Part shown: in pieces, positions 9,378 to 17,744 of the stretch
Layout of the letters: every line of letters begins with the position of its first letter
Position numbering within the stretch: position 1 is the stretch's first letter
NCBI GenBank assembly: GCA_017396945.1
Contig: JAFQKI010000002.1
Location: 1 to 64,000 of the forward strand
Direction: 5' to 3'
Source: Muribaculaceae bacterium
Lineage (GTDB): Bacteria > Bacteroidota > Bacteroidia > Bacteroidales > Muribaculaceae
DNA length: 64,000 bases
The notes under the pieces: generated by a model
Database searches by the model: none
Told to the model about the DNA's origin: nothing
What the model saw: the letters and a program-made list of their open reading frames with translations, nothing else
Made by a program: the position numbers and the translations under genes

Positions 9378-9881
9378 ATGACTGCAACGGAGTTCAAAAA
9401 ACAGCTGTTACCTCATTATCGACGTATGTATGCTGTGGCGATGACCATGCTACACAATAGTGACGATGCGAGCGATATGGTACAGGAAGCGTTTACCAAA
9501 TTGTGGGAAAAACGAGATGAATTGCAAAACATTGACAACCCTGAAGCCTATTGCGTCACGGTCATAAAACGCATTTGCATCGACAGAATCCGCAATTATA
9601 ACGAACAAACTTGCGACTACATGGAGCAAACAAATTTAATGACCAACGATGCCGATGACATCAGGAAAATCATCGAAGGTCGAGAGAAATTGCAGATTGT
9701 CAAGGCTCTGATAAACAACCTGCCGGAACAACAACGCAACATATTGAAGCTAAGAGCCATTGGAGAATGCACATTTGAAGAGATACAAAAACTCACCGGA
9801 CTATCTAACGTCAACGCCAGGACATTGCTCAGCAGAGCACGACGCCGTCTAAAAGAATTGTATAACAACTATATCGGATAA
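9378..9881 (+). CDS. ECF-type RNA polymerase sigma factor
   Basis: This 167-residue sigma-70 family protein has region 2 at about 8-75 (HNSDDASDMVQEAFTKLWEK is the core-binding and -10 recognition helix) and region 4 at about 110-160 (LPEQQRNILKLRAIGECTFEEIQ, then a helix-turn-helix ending LLSRARRRLKELY). There is no region 3, as expected for ECF factors. The next gene encodes a single-pass membrane protein four bases downstream, the normal place for an anti-sigma factor. Target promoters are not identifiable here; autoregulation from the 8812-8927 gap is likely but unproven. Confidence 0.93.
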   Translation: MTATEFKKQLLPHYRRMYAVAMTMLHNSDDASDMVQEAFTKLWEKRDELQNIDNPEAYCVTVIKRICIDRIRNYNEQTCDYMEQTNLMTNDADDIRKIIEGREKLQIVKALINNLPEQQRNILKLRAIGECTFEEIQKLTGLSNVNARTLLSRARRRLKELYNNYIG

Positions 9882-9885
9882 ATAT

Positions 9886-10449
9886 ATGACACCGACAGCC
9901 AATCAGAATAAAATCATAGAATTGCTCAACCTCTATTATGATGGGAAAACAACAATTGAGCAAGAGCAAACTCTGATAAAATACTTCTCAGAAGAGACTG
10001 ACATCCCGAAAGAATTGCTTGCCGAGAGAGATCTTATCATGGCGATGAGAGAGACTGTAGATATTGAAATCCCGGCAAAGTTGGAAGAAGAATTAGTCAA
10101 TCATATTGACAAACTCGATCGTAAAGAGCAATTTAGAAACAGCAGTTGGGTCAAACGTTTTGGCATTCCTGCCATCGCCGCAAGTATAGTTATAGCTATC
10201 GCGGTTGGAGCATTTTTAACATATAGTCCTATTGACCCGATAAACAACAATGTGGTAGCAAACAATCAATTAATCGCAGCAAACACGACTCGATATGACG
10301 AGGTTACAAATATTGATGTCGCTTACCAGGAAACTGAAAAAGCATTAATGCTACTTTCTTCAAAGTTAAATAAATCAGGTCACGGCTTAGCTGTAGCCGA
10401 TGTAAAAATAAATCACATAAATCACAAATTAAATTCAATTCTAAAATGA
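9886..10449 (+). CDS. Probable single-pass anti-sigma factor
   Basis: The 187-residue protein has a soluble, acidic N-terminal helical region (1-85, beginning IIELLNLYYDGKTTIEQEQTL), one membrane helix (about 93-112) and a periplasmic tail without recognisable domains. The N-terminal element resembles the start of many Bacteroidetes proteins encoded beside ECF sigma genes. Its position four bases after the sigma gene and its topology support an anti-sigma role. No zinc-binding HxxxCxxC motif is present, so it is not a classic ZAS-type anti-sigma factor. It overlaps the next gene by four bases (ATGA), indicating coupled translation. Confidence 0.75.
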   Translation: MTPTANQNKIIELLNLYYDGKTTIEQEQTLIKYFSEETDIPKELLAERDLIMAMRETVDIEIPAKLEEELVNHIDKLDRKEQFRNSSWVKRFGIPAIAASIVIAIAVGAFLTYSPIDPINNNVVANNQLIAANTTRYDEVTNIDVAYQETEKALMLLSSKLNKSGHGLAVADVKINHINHKLNSILK

Positions 10450-10913
10450 AAACTATATACCGAAACTTAATAATCATTGTAGTTGCTATTTTTGCAACAA
10501 ATTTTACAGCCAACGCACAATCTCTGTCACTCGAAAAAGCATCCAACATCAAGGGAGTGACAAGCGTTTATATCTCCAAAATGATGCTATCGCAAATAGG
10601 TGAGTCAAAATTAGTTGGGGGCGTAAACATCGAAGATATTGCATCATATTTGAACTCTGTTGAAATTGTTATTGCAGAAGATAAAAATTGTGCTAAGGAA
10701 TTACGCCAAGAGACCAACAAACTCTCTAAACTTCCCGGAGTCGAATTATTAACAAAAATAAAAGACGATGACGAAAACGTAACCATTTATGGAAAAATGA
10801 AGGGAAACATTTACGAAGCCGTACTACTTATTGTTGATGATGGTGAGGACCTAATAGTTATATTGATAACCGGCAATATTCCCCTCGACAAAATAGCAGA
10901 ATTAACGAAATAA
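10446..10913 (+). CDS. Exported DUF4252 protein
   Basis: The 155-residue protein has a signal peptide (residues 1-24, ending TANAQ) and a DUF4252 domain, recognisable by KGVTSVYISKMML near the start and the closing strand-rich segment (YEAVLLIVDDGEDLIVILI). The function of DUF4252 is unknown; in Bacteroidetes these genes are typically found next to ECF sigma genes. Its start overlaps the anti-sigma gene (ATGA) and an intrinsic terminator lies 45 bases after its stop, so it ends the cassette. Confidence 0.85.
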   Translation: MKTIYRNLIIIVVAIFATNFTANAQSLSLEKASNIKGVTSVYISKMMLSQIGESKLVGGVNIEDIASYLNSVEIVIAEDKNCAKELRQETNKLSKLPGVELLTKIKDDDENVTIYGKMKGNIYEAVLLIVDDGEDLIVILITGNIPLDKIAELTK

Positions 10914-10957
10914 CACACATTATATAAACAGCAAGAATAATTTTTAGGATTAGACTA

Positions 10958-10991
10958 AATGAGTGCATCGAGATGGTGTACTCATTTTTTA
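10958..10991 (+). terminator. Intrinsic terminator of the ECF sigma cassette
   Basis: Arms AATGAGT and ACTCATT, with an inner CATC/GATG pair, are followed by a run of six Ts. It closes the 8928-10913 transcript. Confidence 0.8.
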
Positions 10992-11081
10992 TAATCGCAT
11001 AAATATGCCCCATTAAATAATTTTTTCCACAATCAAATGCTTTTTTCTGTCATTTTGTCGCTCTATCTTTAAGAAAATTAC

Positions 11082-11089
11082 TACATTTG
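11082..11089 (+). promoter_or_regulatory. -7 promoter box for serC-serA
   Basis: TACATTTG matches TAnnTTTG exactly and lies 36 bases before the serC ATG. A TTTG at 11054-11057 is 24 bases further upstream, a little longer than the usual spacer. Confidence 0.65.
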
Positions 11090-11125
11090 CAGAATATAAA
11101 AATATAACTCTAAATAAAAGAAAAA

Positions 11126-12193
11126 ATGAAGAAGCACAATTTTTATGCAGGTCCCTCAATTCTTAGTGAATATACCATTAAGAATACCGCAGATGCAGTA
11201 ATGAATTTTGCCAACACCGGCTTGTCTATACTTGAAGTATCTCACCGTAGCAAAGAATTTCAAGCAGTAATTGATGAAGCCTCAGATCTCATCAAAGAAC
11301 TACTTGAAATACCCGAAGGATACCACGTATTGTTCCTTGGTGGTGGTGCAAGTACTCAATTCTGCATGGTACCTTTCAATATACTCAAAAAGAAAGCGGC
11401 ATATTTGGAAACCGGTACATGGGCAGTAAACGCAATTAAAGAAGCGAAACTTTTTGGCGAAGTCGATGTAGTAGCATCTTCAAAAGAAGCTAACTTCTCT
11501 TACATCCCCAAAGACTTTGTAATCCCAACCGATGCAGATTATTTCCACTTCACCACCAATAACACAATTTTTGGTACTGAAGTACGCAAAGATATAGACT
11601 CACCGGTTCCATTGGTAGCCGACATGTCAAGCGATATATTCTCTCGCCCCATCGACGTGTCAAAGTATGATGTAATCTATGCCGGAGCGCAAAAAAATCT
11701 TGCTCCCGCCGGTGTTACAATCGTTATTGTAAAAGAAGATGCCCTTGGAAAAGTTGAACGCGCTATTCCTACAATGCTCGACTATCGCACCCACATCAAG
11801 AAAGGCTCAATGTTCAATACTCCCCCGGTTCTTCCTATCTACTCGGCACTCCAAACACTTAAATATTACAAGAGCCTCGGTGGTATAAAAGAAATCGAGA
11901 AAATCGATGTTCGCAAAGCCGCAAAACTTTATGAAGCAATTGATTCAAGCAAATTGTTTGTAGGAACAGCCGCCGTAGAGGACCGCTCTATAATGAACGT
12001 TTGTTTCGTTATGAAACCAGAATATACCGAACTCGAAAAAGAATTTGTCGAATTTGCGACATCTCAAGGCATGGTAGGTATCAAGGGACACCGTTCAGTT
12101 GGTGGTTTCCGTGCATCACTCTACAACGCACTCCCCGAAGCAAGCGTTGACGCCCTCATCGCTACCATGAAAGAATTTGAAGCTAAACACTAA
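11126..12193 (+). CDS. serC: Phosphoserine aminotransferase
   Basis: SerC converts 3-phosphohydroxypyruvate and glutamate to O-phosphoserine and 2-oxoglutarate; it also serves pyridoxal phosphate synthesis. The 355-residue length is standard. Visible motifs are FYAGPSILS at the start, [10 protein letters not shown] (cofactor phosphate binding, about 70-79), [11 protein letters not shown] (165-175) and [12 protein letters not shown] with the PLP lysine at 190. The C-terminal [18 protein letters not shown] binds the substrate phosphate. serA follows after 12 bases, so the two steps of serine synthesis are co-transcribed and end at the 13154 terminator. The DUF1015 gene that often follows serA in Bacteroides is absent here. 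Confidence 0.98.
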   Translation: MKKHNFYAGPSILSEYTIKNTADAVMNFANTGLSILEVSHRSKEFQAVIDEASDLIKELLEIPEGYHVLFLGGGASTQFCMVPFNILKKKAAYLETGTWAVNAIKEAKLFGEVDVVASSKEANFSYIPKDFVIPTDADYFHFTTNNTIFGTEVRKDIDSPVPLVADMSSDIFSRPIDVSKYDVIYAGAQKNLAPAGVTIVIVKEDALGKVERAIPTMLDYRTHIKKGSMFNTPPVLPIYSALQTLKYYKSLGGIKEIEKIDVRKAAKLYEAIDSSKLFVGTAAVEDRSIMNVCFVMKPEYTELEKEFVEFATSQGMVGIKGHRSVGGFRASLYNALPEASVDALIATMKEFEAKH

Positions 12194-12205
12194 TAATTAT
12201 AAGAA

Positions 12206-13126
12206 ATGAAAGTATTAGTTGCTACCGAAAAACCATTTGCTGCTGTTGCTGTCAATGGCATTCGTGAAGTTATCGAAGGAGCGGGATATGAACTCGTACT
12301 CCTTGAAAAATATGCAGCAAAACAAGATTTATTGAATGCGGTTGCCGATGTTGACGCAATTATCATTCGCAGTGACATCGTCGATGCCGAAGTGCTTGAA
12401 GCCGCAAAAAATCTAAAAATAGTAGTTCGTGCAGGTGCGGGTTATGACAACATCGACCTTGCCACATCAAAAGCTAAAGGCATAGTTGCACAAAATACTC
12501 CCGGGCAAAACTCAAATGCGGTTGCCGAACTTGTGTTTGGCATGACAGTAATGGCTGTGCGCAACATGTATAACGGCACATCAGGAACCGAACTTAAAGA
12601 CAAGACCCTTGGCATCCACGCATTCGGACAAGTTGGTCGCAATGTAGCTCGCATTGCAAAAGGTTTTGAAATGACTGTATCGGCACTTGACCCATATTGC
12701 CCTGATGAAGCAATCGAAGCTGCCGGAGTAAAGGCAATTCACTCTGTCGAAGAACTTTACAGCAATAACCAGTTTGTGTCACTTCACATTCCCGCAACAG
12801 CTGAGACAAAAAAGTCAGTAGGTTATGAATTGGTGAAACTTATGCCTAAAAATGGTGTACTCATCAACACTGCCCGCAAAGAAGTAATTGACGAAGAAGG
12901 TTTGGCAAAAGCGCTTGAAGAACGTCCCGACATTAAATATGTTGCCGACATCAAGCCTGATACAGCCGATGAATTGAAAGCAAAATTTGGCGATCGTGTA
13001 TTCTTCACTCCAAAGAAAATGGGAGCACAAACCGCTGAAGCCAACATCAATGCAGGAATCGCAGCAGCACGTCAGATTGTCGAGTTTTTGCGCGACGGCA
13101 TCAATCGTTACCAAATAAACAAGTAA
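12206..13126 (+). CDS. serA: D-3-phosphoglycerate dehydrogenase, short form lacking ACT domain
   Basis: SerA oxidises 3-phosphoglycerate, the first step of serine synthesis. At 306 residues it has only the substrate- and NAD-binding domains, without the regulatory ASB or ACT domains of the E. coli enzyme, so allosteric serine control is unlikely. RAGAGYDNID marks the substrate loop and HAFGQVGRNVA the nucleotide loop (a variant of GxGxxG). NTARKEVID holds the catalytic Arg. Where most 2-hydroxyacid dehydrogenases have the catalytic His, this one reads TPKKMGAQTAEA, with Lys270/271. A Lys-type subgroup of PGDH is known from Bacteroides and Entamoeba. It is the second gene of the serC-serA operon. 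Confidence 0.96.
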   Translation: MKVLVATEKPFAAVAVNGIREVIEGAGYELVLLEKYAAKQDLLNAVADVDAIIIRSDIVDAEVLEAAKNLKIVVRAGAGYDNIDLATSKAKGIVAQNTPGQNSNAVAELVFGMTVMAVRNMYNGTSGTELKDKTLGIHAFGQVGRNVARIAKGFEMTVSALDPYCPDEAIEAAGVKAIHSVEELYSNNQFVSLHIPATAETKKSVGYELVKLMPKNGVLINTARKEVIDEEGLAKALEERPDIKYVADIKPDTADELKAKFGDRVFFTPKKMGAQTAEANINAGIAAARQIVEFLRDGINRYQINK

Positions 13127-13153
13127 GAAAGATTCTTCTTAAATAAAAACATT

Positions 13154-13188
13154 GACAATTCCCCCAATGAAAGGGGAATTGTCTTTTT
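13154..13188 (+). terminator. Intrinsic terminator after serC-serA
   Basis: Perfect 11-base arms GACAATTCCCC and GGGGAATTGTC around an 8-base loop are followed by TTTTT. The next ATG is only ten bases beyond the T run. Confidence 0.92.
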
Positions 13189-13198
13189 ATCACAATAA

Positions 13199-14404
13199 AT
13201 GAAAACAGGACTCATAAAACAACATTTCGGACTGCATAACAATACTGAAAAATTGTCATGGATACTCGTTTTTGCCATTTGTTGCGTTTTTGGGTTTCAA
13301 TTTCTACCTATGGTTGAGCAAGAAGCGTTTTATGACCAATCGGGGTATGACACGTTTTACTACTTACGCATCAGCCATAAAATATGGGACAATATGCGTC
13401 ATCCTATATTGGGTGTATTCCTATATCCATTTGTAAAATTCCGCTATCTATTAGACGAGTTTTTAGGAGTGCCCGATAGTCGTTTTGTTATCATATTGCT
13501 GTTTGGCGTCATTGTGGCTTACAGTTATCTGTTTTTATTTCGCATTGTGCGCCACAATAGTAATGGCAACAAACTAAAAACATGGCTATCTATGTTGACA
13601 TTTGTGTCAATGGCTCATGTGATAATGCAATTTATAGCTTGCGATAGTTTTGCCATATCAATGATGCTGATACTTTTGTCTTTACAGACACTTTATTATG
13701 ACAATGTCAGGAGCCGATGGATTGACAACATTCTGTTTTTGCTCCTTACCGGCACAACACTATCTAATGGCGCATTTTTTCTGATCCTTTTTCTTTTTAC
13801 AGAAAAAAACACATCCCAAGCAATAAAGAGATTGGCTAAAGCATCAATAGGATTCATCGTCGTATATGTAGCGATGCTTGGATATGTATTGACCAGATAC
13901 TATTTTATTGATGCCGATCTCTCTTCTTTCATAACCGAAATAACCATTGGCAACACCACTTATTTTTCAAATGCCTATTCAATTAGCACGACTATCGCAT
14001 TGCTTTGGGAACACTTCTGGTGTGAGGCAATCGCATTTCACGCTGACGTATTAATCTGGCACGGACATCCACCAATGTTTTCATCACATCCAATATGGTT
14101 GTTATTCCCAATAATATCATTATTGACAATAACCATAGTTGGGATAATCAAAACAAAAGCAATCACTGCGTCTCGCATTGTCTCATGCTGGTTACTATAT
14201 TGCATAGCAGTTTCTTCTTTTTATGGGCTGATTGAATCATACATCGCTTGCGCTCATTGGGCTTTCACTATTCCGATTGTATTGTCACTTGTAAAATGGA
14301 GAACTGTTAAAATGCAACGCCTATGGATGTTAACCATAGGCATTACCGTTGGGATATTATTAATTCACAATATCTCTACTTTTGTAGGATTTTTCACTGA
14401 CTAA
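13199..14404 (+). CDS. Polytopic membrane protein of unknown function
   Basis: The 401-residue protein is strongly hydrophobic with roughly nine to eleven membrane spans, for example about 20-35, 88-106, 120-150, 170-195, 210-228, 295-315, 325-345 and 375-398. A polar loop near residues 43-70 (EAFYDQSGYDTFYYLRISHKIW) follows the first helix. The Asp residues after the first span recall GT-C-type glycosyltransferases, but I cannot confirm that and name no function. The gene begins ten bases after the serA terminator and I see no -7 box, so its promoter or read-through source is unclear. Its stop overlaps the convergent ahpF stop by four bases. Confidence 0.75.
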   Translation: MKTGLIKQHFGLHNNTEKLSWILVFAICCVFGFQFLPMVEQEAFYDQSGYDTFYYLRISHKIWDNMRHPILGVFLYPFVKFRYLLDEFLGVPDSRFVIILLFGVIVAYSYLFLFRIVRHNSNGNKLKTWLSMLTFVSMAHVIMQFIACDSFAISMMLILLSLQTLYYDNVRSRWIDNILFLLLTGTTLSNGAFFLILFLFTEKNTSQAIKRLAKASIGFIVVYVAMLGYVLTRYYFIDADLSSFITEITIGNTTYFSNAYSISTTIALLWEHFWCEAIAFHADVLIWHGHPPMFSSHPIWLLFPIISLLTITIVGIIKTKAITASRIVSCWLLYCIAVSSFYGLIESYIACAHWAFTIPIVLSLVKWRTVKMQRLWMLTIGITVGILLIHNISTFVGFFTD

Positions 14405-15960
14405 TCTATCACACAACGTATGCGATCATCAAATGCCGATAACGCAGCTTTGGCGCCCTCTCCCATAGAGATTATAATCTGCTTGTAAAGCACAGTTGAC
14501 ACATCTCCGGCTGCATATACACCGGGTAGTGAAGTGCGACATTGAGCATCTATTTTTATCTCTCCGATAGGAGAAGTCTCAAGTTCAGGCGCAAAAGGTG
14601 TGCTATTAGCGACAAGTCCAATCTGTACAAAGACTCCATCAAATTTATAATCGCGCTCCTCTCCGGTTGCGCGATTTTTTATTCTCAGCGCAGTCATTTT
14701 AGTTCCATCCCCTAATACTCGTGTAGTCTGCATCGAGGTAAAGACCTCGACATTGGATAGAGAACGGAGATTTTGTTGCAACACACAATCGGCTTTTAAT
14801 TCATCTGCAAACTCGATTACAGTGACTTTGCGACATATCCCCGCCAAATCGATTGCGGCTTCTATACCGGAATTTCCTCCACCTATCACAGCGACATCTT
14901 TTCCCGCATAAAACGGGCCATCGCAATGGGGGCAAAACGCAATGCCATGACCTATATATTCTGCCTCGCCTACAACGTTAAGTTTTCGCCAACTCGCTCC
15001 GGTTGCGATTATCACAGCAGGAGCTGTAAAAACCTCTCCCCCGACAACTTCTATGGATTTTTGTTTACCTGTTAATCCTGCCTTTTGAACCTTGCGATGC
15101 TCGTATATATCGATTGGATATTTTCCTATATGTTCACGAAGATTTGCTGCAAGCGTCTCGCCAGTTGTATAAGGAACCGATATGAGGTTTTCAATACCAA
15201 CAGTCTCTTTAACCTGCCCACCAATTCTTTCGGCAACAACAGCGACCTTAAGACCCTTGCGAGCCGAATATATCGCCGCCGATGCCCCGGCCGGACCACC
15301 ACCCACTACAATGACGTCATAGTCGCGTTCAACCGATCGCATCTCAATTGGTTCACTTCCAAACATATCTTCAAGTTTCTGAAGCAATACACCCAATTCG
15401 CCTCGACCAACATGTAATGGCACACCATTTGCATATACCGATGGTACTGCTTGAATTTTAAGAGCATCTATCTCTTTTTGGAATAACGCACCATCAATCA
15501 TCTCGTGAGACACACGAGGATTTAACAATGCTATTACATTTAACGCCTGAACCACGTCGGGGCAATTGGTACAAGAGAGAGAAACGTATGTATGCAACTT
15601 GATATTACCGAGCAACGCTTTGACACGATTTGCAATCGCATCATCGGGGAGATTTTTCCCTTTGCCATCGGCATTCAACACAGCTAACAACAATGATGTA
15701 AACTCATGCCCATTGGGAATGCCTCGGAACTTCACTCCCGTATCGGTATTACCCTTATATAGTGAAAATTCCAGAGCATTTCCTCCTACCTGATTTAAGT
15801 TATAATCAAGTTTGGGAGAGCAACTTGCCACATCACGCACAAACTCAATCAACTCCTGAGCGTCAACACGCTCAGGAGAATAATTGACGTTTAAAGTATA
15901 TTGGTCATCAAGCATTGCAAAAATGCCTCTCACTTGTTCCAAAATGCTTTTATCCAACAT
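14401..15960 (-). CDS. ahpF: Alkyl hydroperoxide reductase subunit F
   Basis: AhpF transfers electrons from NADH through FAD and two disulfide centres to AhpC. The 519-residue length is normal. The N-terminal double-thioredoxin domain carries Cys130-Thr-Asn-Cys133. After a linker, IVVGGGPAGASAA (217-229) binds FAD, the thioredoxin-reductase-type centre is Cys343-Pro-His-Cys346, and VIGGGNSGIEAA binds NAD. YAAGDVST near the end closes the FAD site. ahpC lies upstream on the same strand with a 33-base gap, so the two are co-transcribed from the ahpC promoter. Together with oxyR and dps this is a peroxide-response block. Confidence 0.98.
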   Translation of the reverse strand: MLDKSILEQVRGIFAMLDDQYTLNVNYSPERVDAQELIEFVRDVASCSPKLDYNLNQVGGNALEFSLYKGNTDTGVKFRGIPNGHEFTSLLLAVLNADGKGKNLPDDAIANRVKALLGNIKLHTYVSLSCTNCPDVVQALNVIALLNPRVSHEMIDGALFQKEIDALKIQAVPSVYANGVPLHVGRGELGVLLQKLEDMFGSEPIEMRSVERDYDVIVVGGGPAGASAAIYSARKGLKVAVVAERIGGQVKETVGIENLISVPYTTGETLAANLREHIGKYPIDIYEHRKVQKAGLTGKQKSIEVVGGEVFTAPAVIIATGASWRKLNVVGEAEYIGHGIAFCPHCDGPFYAGKDVAVIGGGNSGIEAAIDLAGICRKVTVIEFADELKADCVLQQNLRSLSNVEVFTSMQTTRVLGDGTKMTALRIKNRATGEERDYKFDGVFVQIGLVANSTPFAPELETSPIGEIKIDAQCRTSLPGVYAAGDVSTVLYKQIIISMGEGAKAALSAFDDRIRCVID

Positions 15961-15993
15961 GGGGAGATGGTATTTAATAGTTGACTTTAATTT

Positions 15994-16560
15994 TTAGATT
16001 TTACCAACGAGATCGATGCTTGGTTTAAGCGTTTCGGCACCTTGTTGCCACTTTGCAGGACACACTTCGCCGTCATGAGTTGCCACAAACTGAGCCGCAG
16101 CCACTTTTCTAACCAACTCATCGGCATTGCGACCGATACTATTATCTTGAATTTCGGCTATTTTGATTTTACCTTCGGGATTCACAAGGAATGTTCCACG
16201 ATAAGCCATGCCATCCTCTTCAATCATTACGCCAAAACCACGGCTTAACACACCTGTTGGGTCAGCAAGCATAGGATATTGGATTTTACGGATGCTTTCA
16301 GATGCATCGTGCCAAGCTTTGTGAACAAAGTGAGAATCAGTGCTGACAGAATAAACCTCTATACCCATTTGTTGAAGTTGCTCATATTTTTCAGCCAAGT
16401 CAACCAACTCAGTTGGGCAAACAAATGTAAAATCGGCAGGATAGAAAAAGAAAATAGCCCACTTGCCCTTTACGTCATCGCTTGAAACAGTTTTAAACGC
16501 GCCATTGTGATAAGCTTGAACTTTGAACTCGGGAAATTGAGAATTGATAATTGGTTGCAT
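15994..16560 (-). CDS. ahpC: Alkyl hydroperoxide reductase subunit C (2-Cys peroxiredoxin)
   Basis: AhpC reduces hydrogen peroxide and organic hydroperoxides in the cytoplasm. The 188-residue protein has the peroxidatic Cys48 in FTFVCPTEL and the resolving Cys167 in GEVCPAKW, so it is a typical 2-Cys enzyme. The GGLG-type segment and YF-type C-terminus of eukaryotic sensitive forms are absent. It is recycled by AhpF, encoded 33 bases downstream. A TAACTTTG box with a TTTG at -33 precedes the gene and a candidate OxyR half-site lies further upstream. Confidence 0.98.
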   Translation of the reverse strand: MQPIINSQFPEFKVQAYHNGAFKTVSSDDVKGKWAIFFFYPADFTFVCPTELVDLAEKYEQLQQMGIEVYSVSTDSHFVHKAWHDASESIRKIQYPMLADPTGVLSRGFGVMIEEDGMAYRGTFLVNPEGKIKIAEIQDNSIGRNADELVRKVAAAQFVATHDGEVCPAKWQQGAETLKPSIDLVGKI

Positions 16561-16601
16561 AATTTCTATATTTAAATTGTTATTAATTTGATTTCTTGAC
16601 G

Positions 16602-16634
16602 CAAAGTTATAGCGTGAAATCTATATAATAACAA
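16602..16634 (-). promoter_or_regulatory. Promoter of ahpC-ahpF
   Basis: The minus strand reads TAACTTTG at the -7 position (16602-16609), and a GTTTG-type -33 element (CAA on the plus strand at 16632-16634) lies 22 bases upstream. The -7 match is exact; it lies 41 bases from the ahpC ATG. Confidence 0.7.
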
Positions 16635-16663
16635 ACTTCCCGATTGATAGTTTTTATGGCTCG

Positions 16664-16678
16664 ATAGAGTATATCTAT
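16664..16678 (-). promoter_or_regulatory. Candidate OxyR half-site upstream of ahpC
   Basis: ATAG-N7-CTAT occurs here, the half-operator pattern recognised by one OxyR dimer, about 30 bases upstream of the ahpC -33 element. The second half-site at the expected 7-base spacing is not conserved, so the call rests on one palindromic half and on position. Confidence 0.4.
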
Positions 16679-16679
16679 A

Positions 16680-17606
16680 CTATATCGCAACTTGCGTTGT
16701 AGCAAGCGATAACATCGCTTTTGGCACCGATGAGCGAATTTCTTCGACAATGGTATTCAACACTGTGTGACGAATGAAATCGCGCGATGTGAGCATAACA
16801 ATGTGACGTGTGGGAGATGGCAATGCAAATGGGCGCACAAGCTCACGCTGGGCGTCGCTGAGTTGCGACACGGCAAGCCCCGGGATAAAAGTCACCCCTT
16901 TTCCACTCTCAACCATGCGCATAAATGTTTCCATGCTACCAAGATTGTATGTAAGCTGACTTGCTTGCGCCGATTTTATCTGACAAAACTTCACCAACTG
17001 ATCACGGAAACAATGCCCTTCATCGAGTAACCACAATTCTTGATCGGCAAGGTCAGATGTTTTAACCTTTGACTTTTCAAACAACGAACTTTCACGAGAA
17101 ACGTAAGCGAAATACTGCTCATAGAACAAAGAGGTCATTTCATACTCTTCAAAGTCGGGCAAATCGGCAAGAATACCGGCTTCAAGTTCCCCTGTTAATA
17201 GAGTACGCTTAATATCTGATGTTTTCATCTCAGATACTCTCAAATCGAGATGAGGAAACTTCTTGGTTAATGCCGGAAAAAAACGTGGTAACAGATAAGG
17301 GGCAATCGTGGGGAGTATTCCCAATGTGAATTTACCGGCAACTGCGTGTTTCTCCTCTGCTATTATATTATTAATGCGCTCGGCTTGAACTAAAACTTCC
17401 CGAGCTTGTTTTAATATTAGAATACCGGCAGGGGTGGGTGCAATAGGTTGCTGTGTGCGGTCAAAAATGCGCACGTCCAATTCATCCTCAAGTTTCTGAA
17501 TCATGGCACTCAAAGTGGGTTGAGTCACGTTACAAGCTTCTGCTGCACGAGTAAAATGTCTATAACGTTCTACTGCGAGAATGTATTCTAATTGTTGTAA
17601 AGTCAT
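16680..17606 (-). CDS. oxyR: Peroxide sensor OxyR (LysR family)
   Basis: The 308-residue LysR-type regulator has an N-terminal winged helix-turn-helix (residues 3-60, FTRAAEACNVTQPTLSAMIQKLE) and an effector domain from about 90. The two redox cysteines of OxyR are present at Cys199 (LLDEGHCFRDQ) and Cys208 (KFCQI), with the E. coli numbering and spacing, so disulfide switching by peroxide should be intact. In Bacteroides fragilis OxyR activates ahpCF, dps and catalase genes. Here it sits between ahpC (same strand, 119-base gap) and the divergent dps, an arrangement that suggests direct control of both. Confidence 0.95.
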   Translation of the reverse strand: MTLQQLEYILAVERYRHFTRAAEACNVTQPTLSAMIQKLEDELDVRIFDRTQQPIAPTPAGILILKQAREVLVQAERINNIIAEEKHAVAGKFTLGILPTIAPYLLPRFFPALTKKFPHLDLRVSEMKTSDIKRTLLTGELEAGILADLPDFEEYEMTSLFYEQYFAYVSRESSLFEKSKVKTSDLADQELWLLDEGHCFRDQLVKFCQIKSAQASQLTYNLGSMETFMRMVESGKGVTFIPGLAVSQLSDAQRELVRPFALPSPTRHIVMLTSRDFIRHTVLNTIVEEIRSSVPKAMLSLATTQVAI

Positions 17607-17666
17607 AATTATAAACCAATTATCTCAATATATAGATTTTATAAATATCACGATAGATTTTGTCAG

Positions 17667-17698
17667 TTGGAGTAACGAAGACAACAATACTATCTTTG
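17667..17698 (+). promoter_or_regulatory. Promoter of dps
   Basis: TATCTTTG (17691-17698) is an exact -7 box with a TTG 21 bases upstream (17667-17669). Two ATAG tetramers at 17632 and 17653 lie 21 bases apart, near but not at OxyR operator spacing, so OxyR control is plausible and unproven. Confidence 0.7.
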
Positions 17699-17744
17699 CA
17701 ACACAAAGGAAAGAAAAATAATTAATAACTCAAAAAATATCAAT

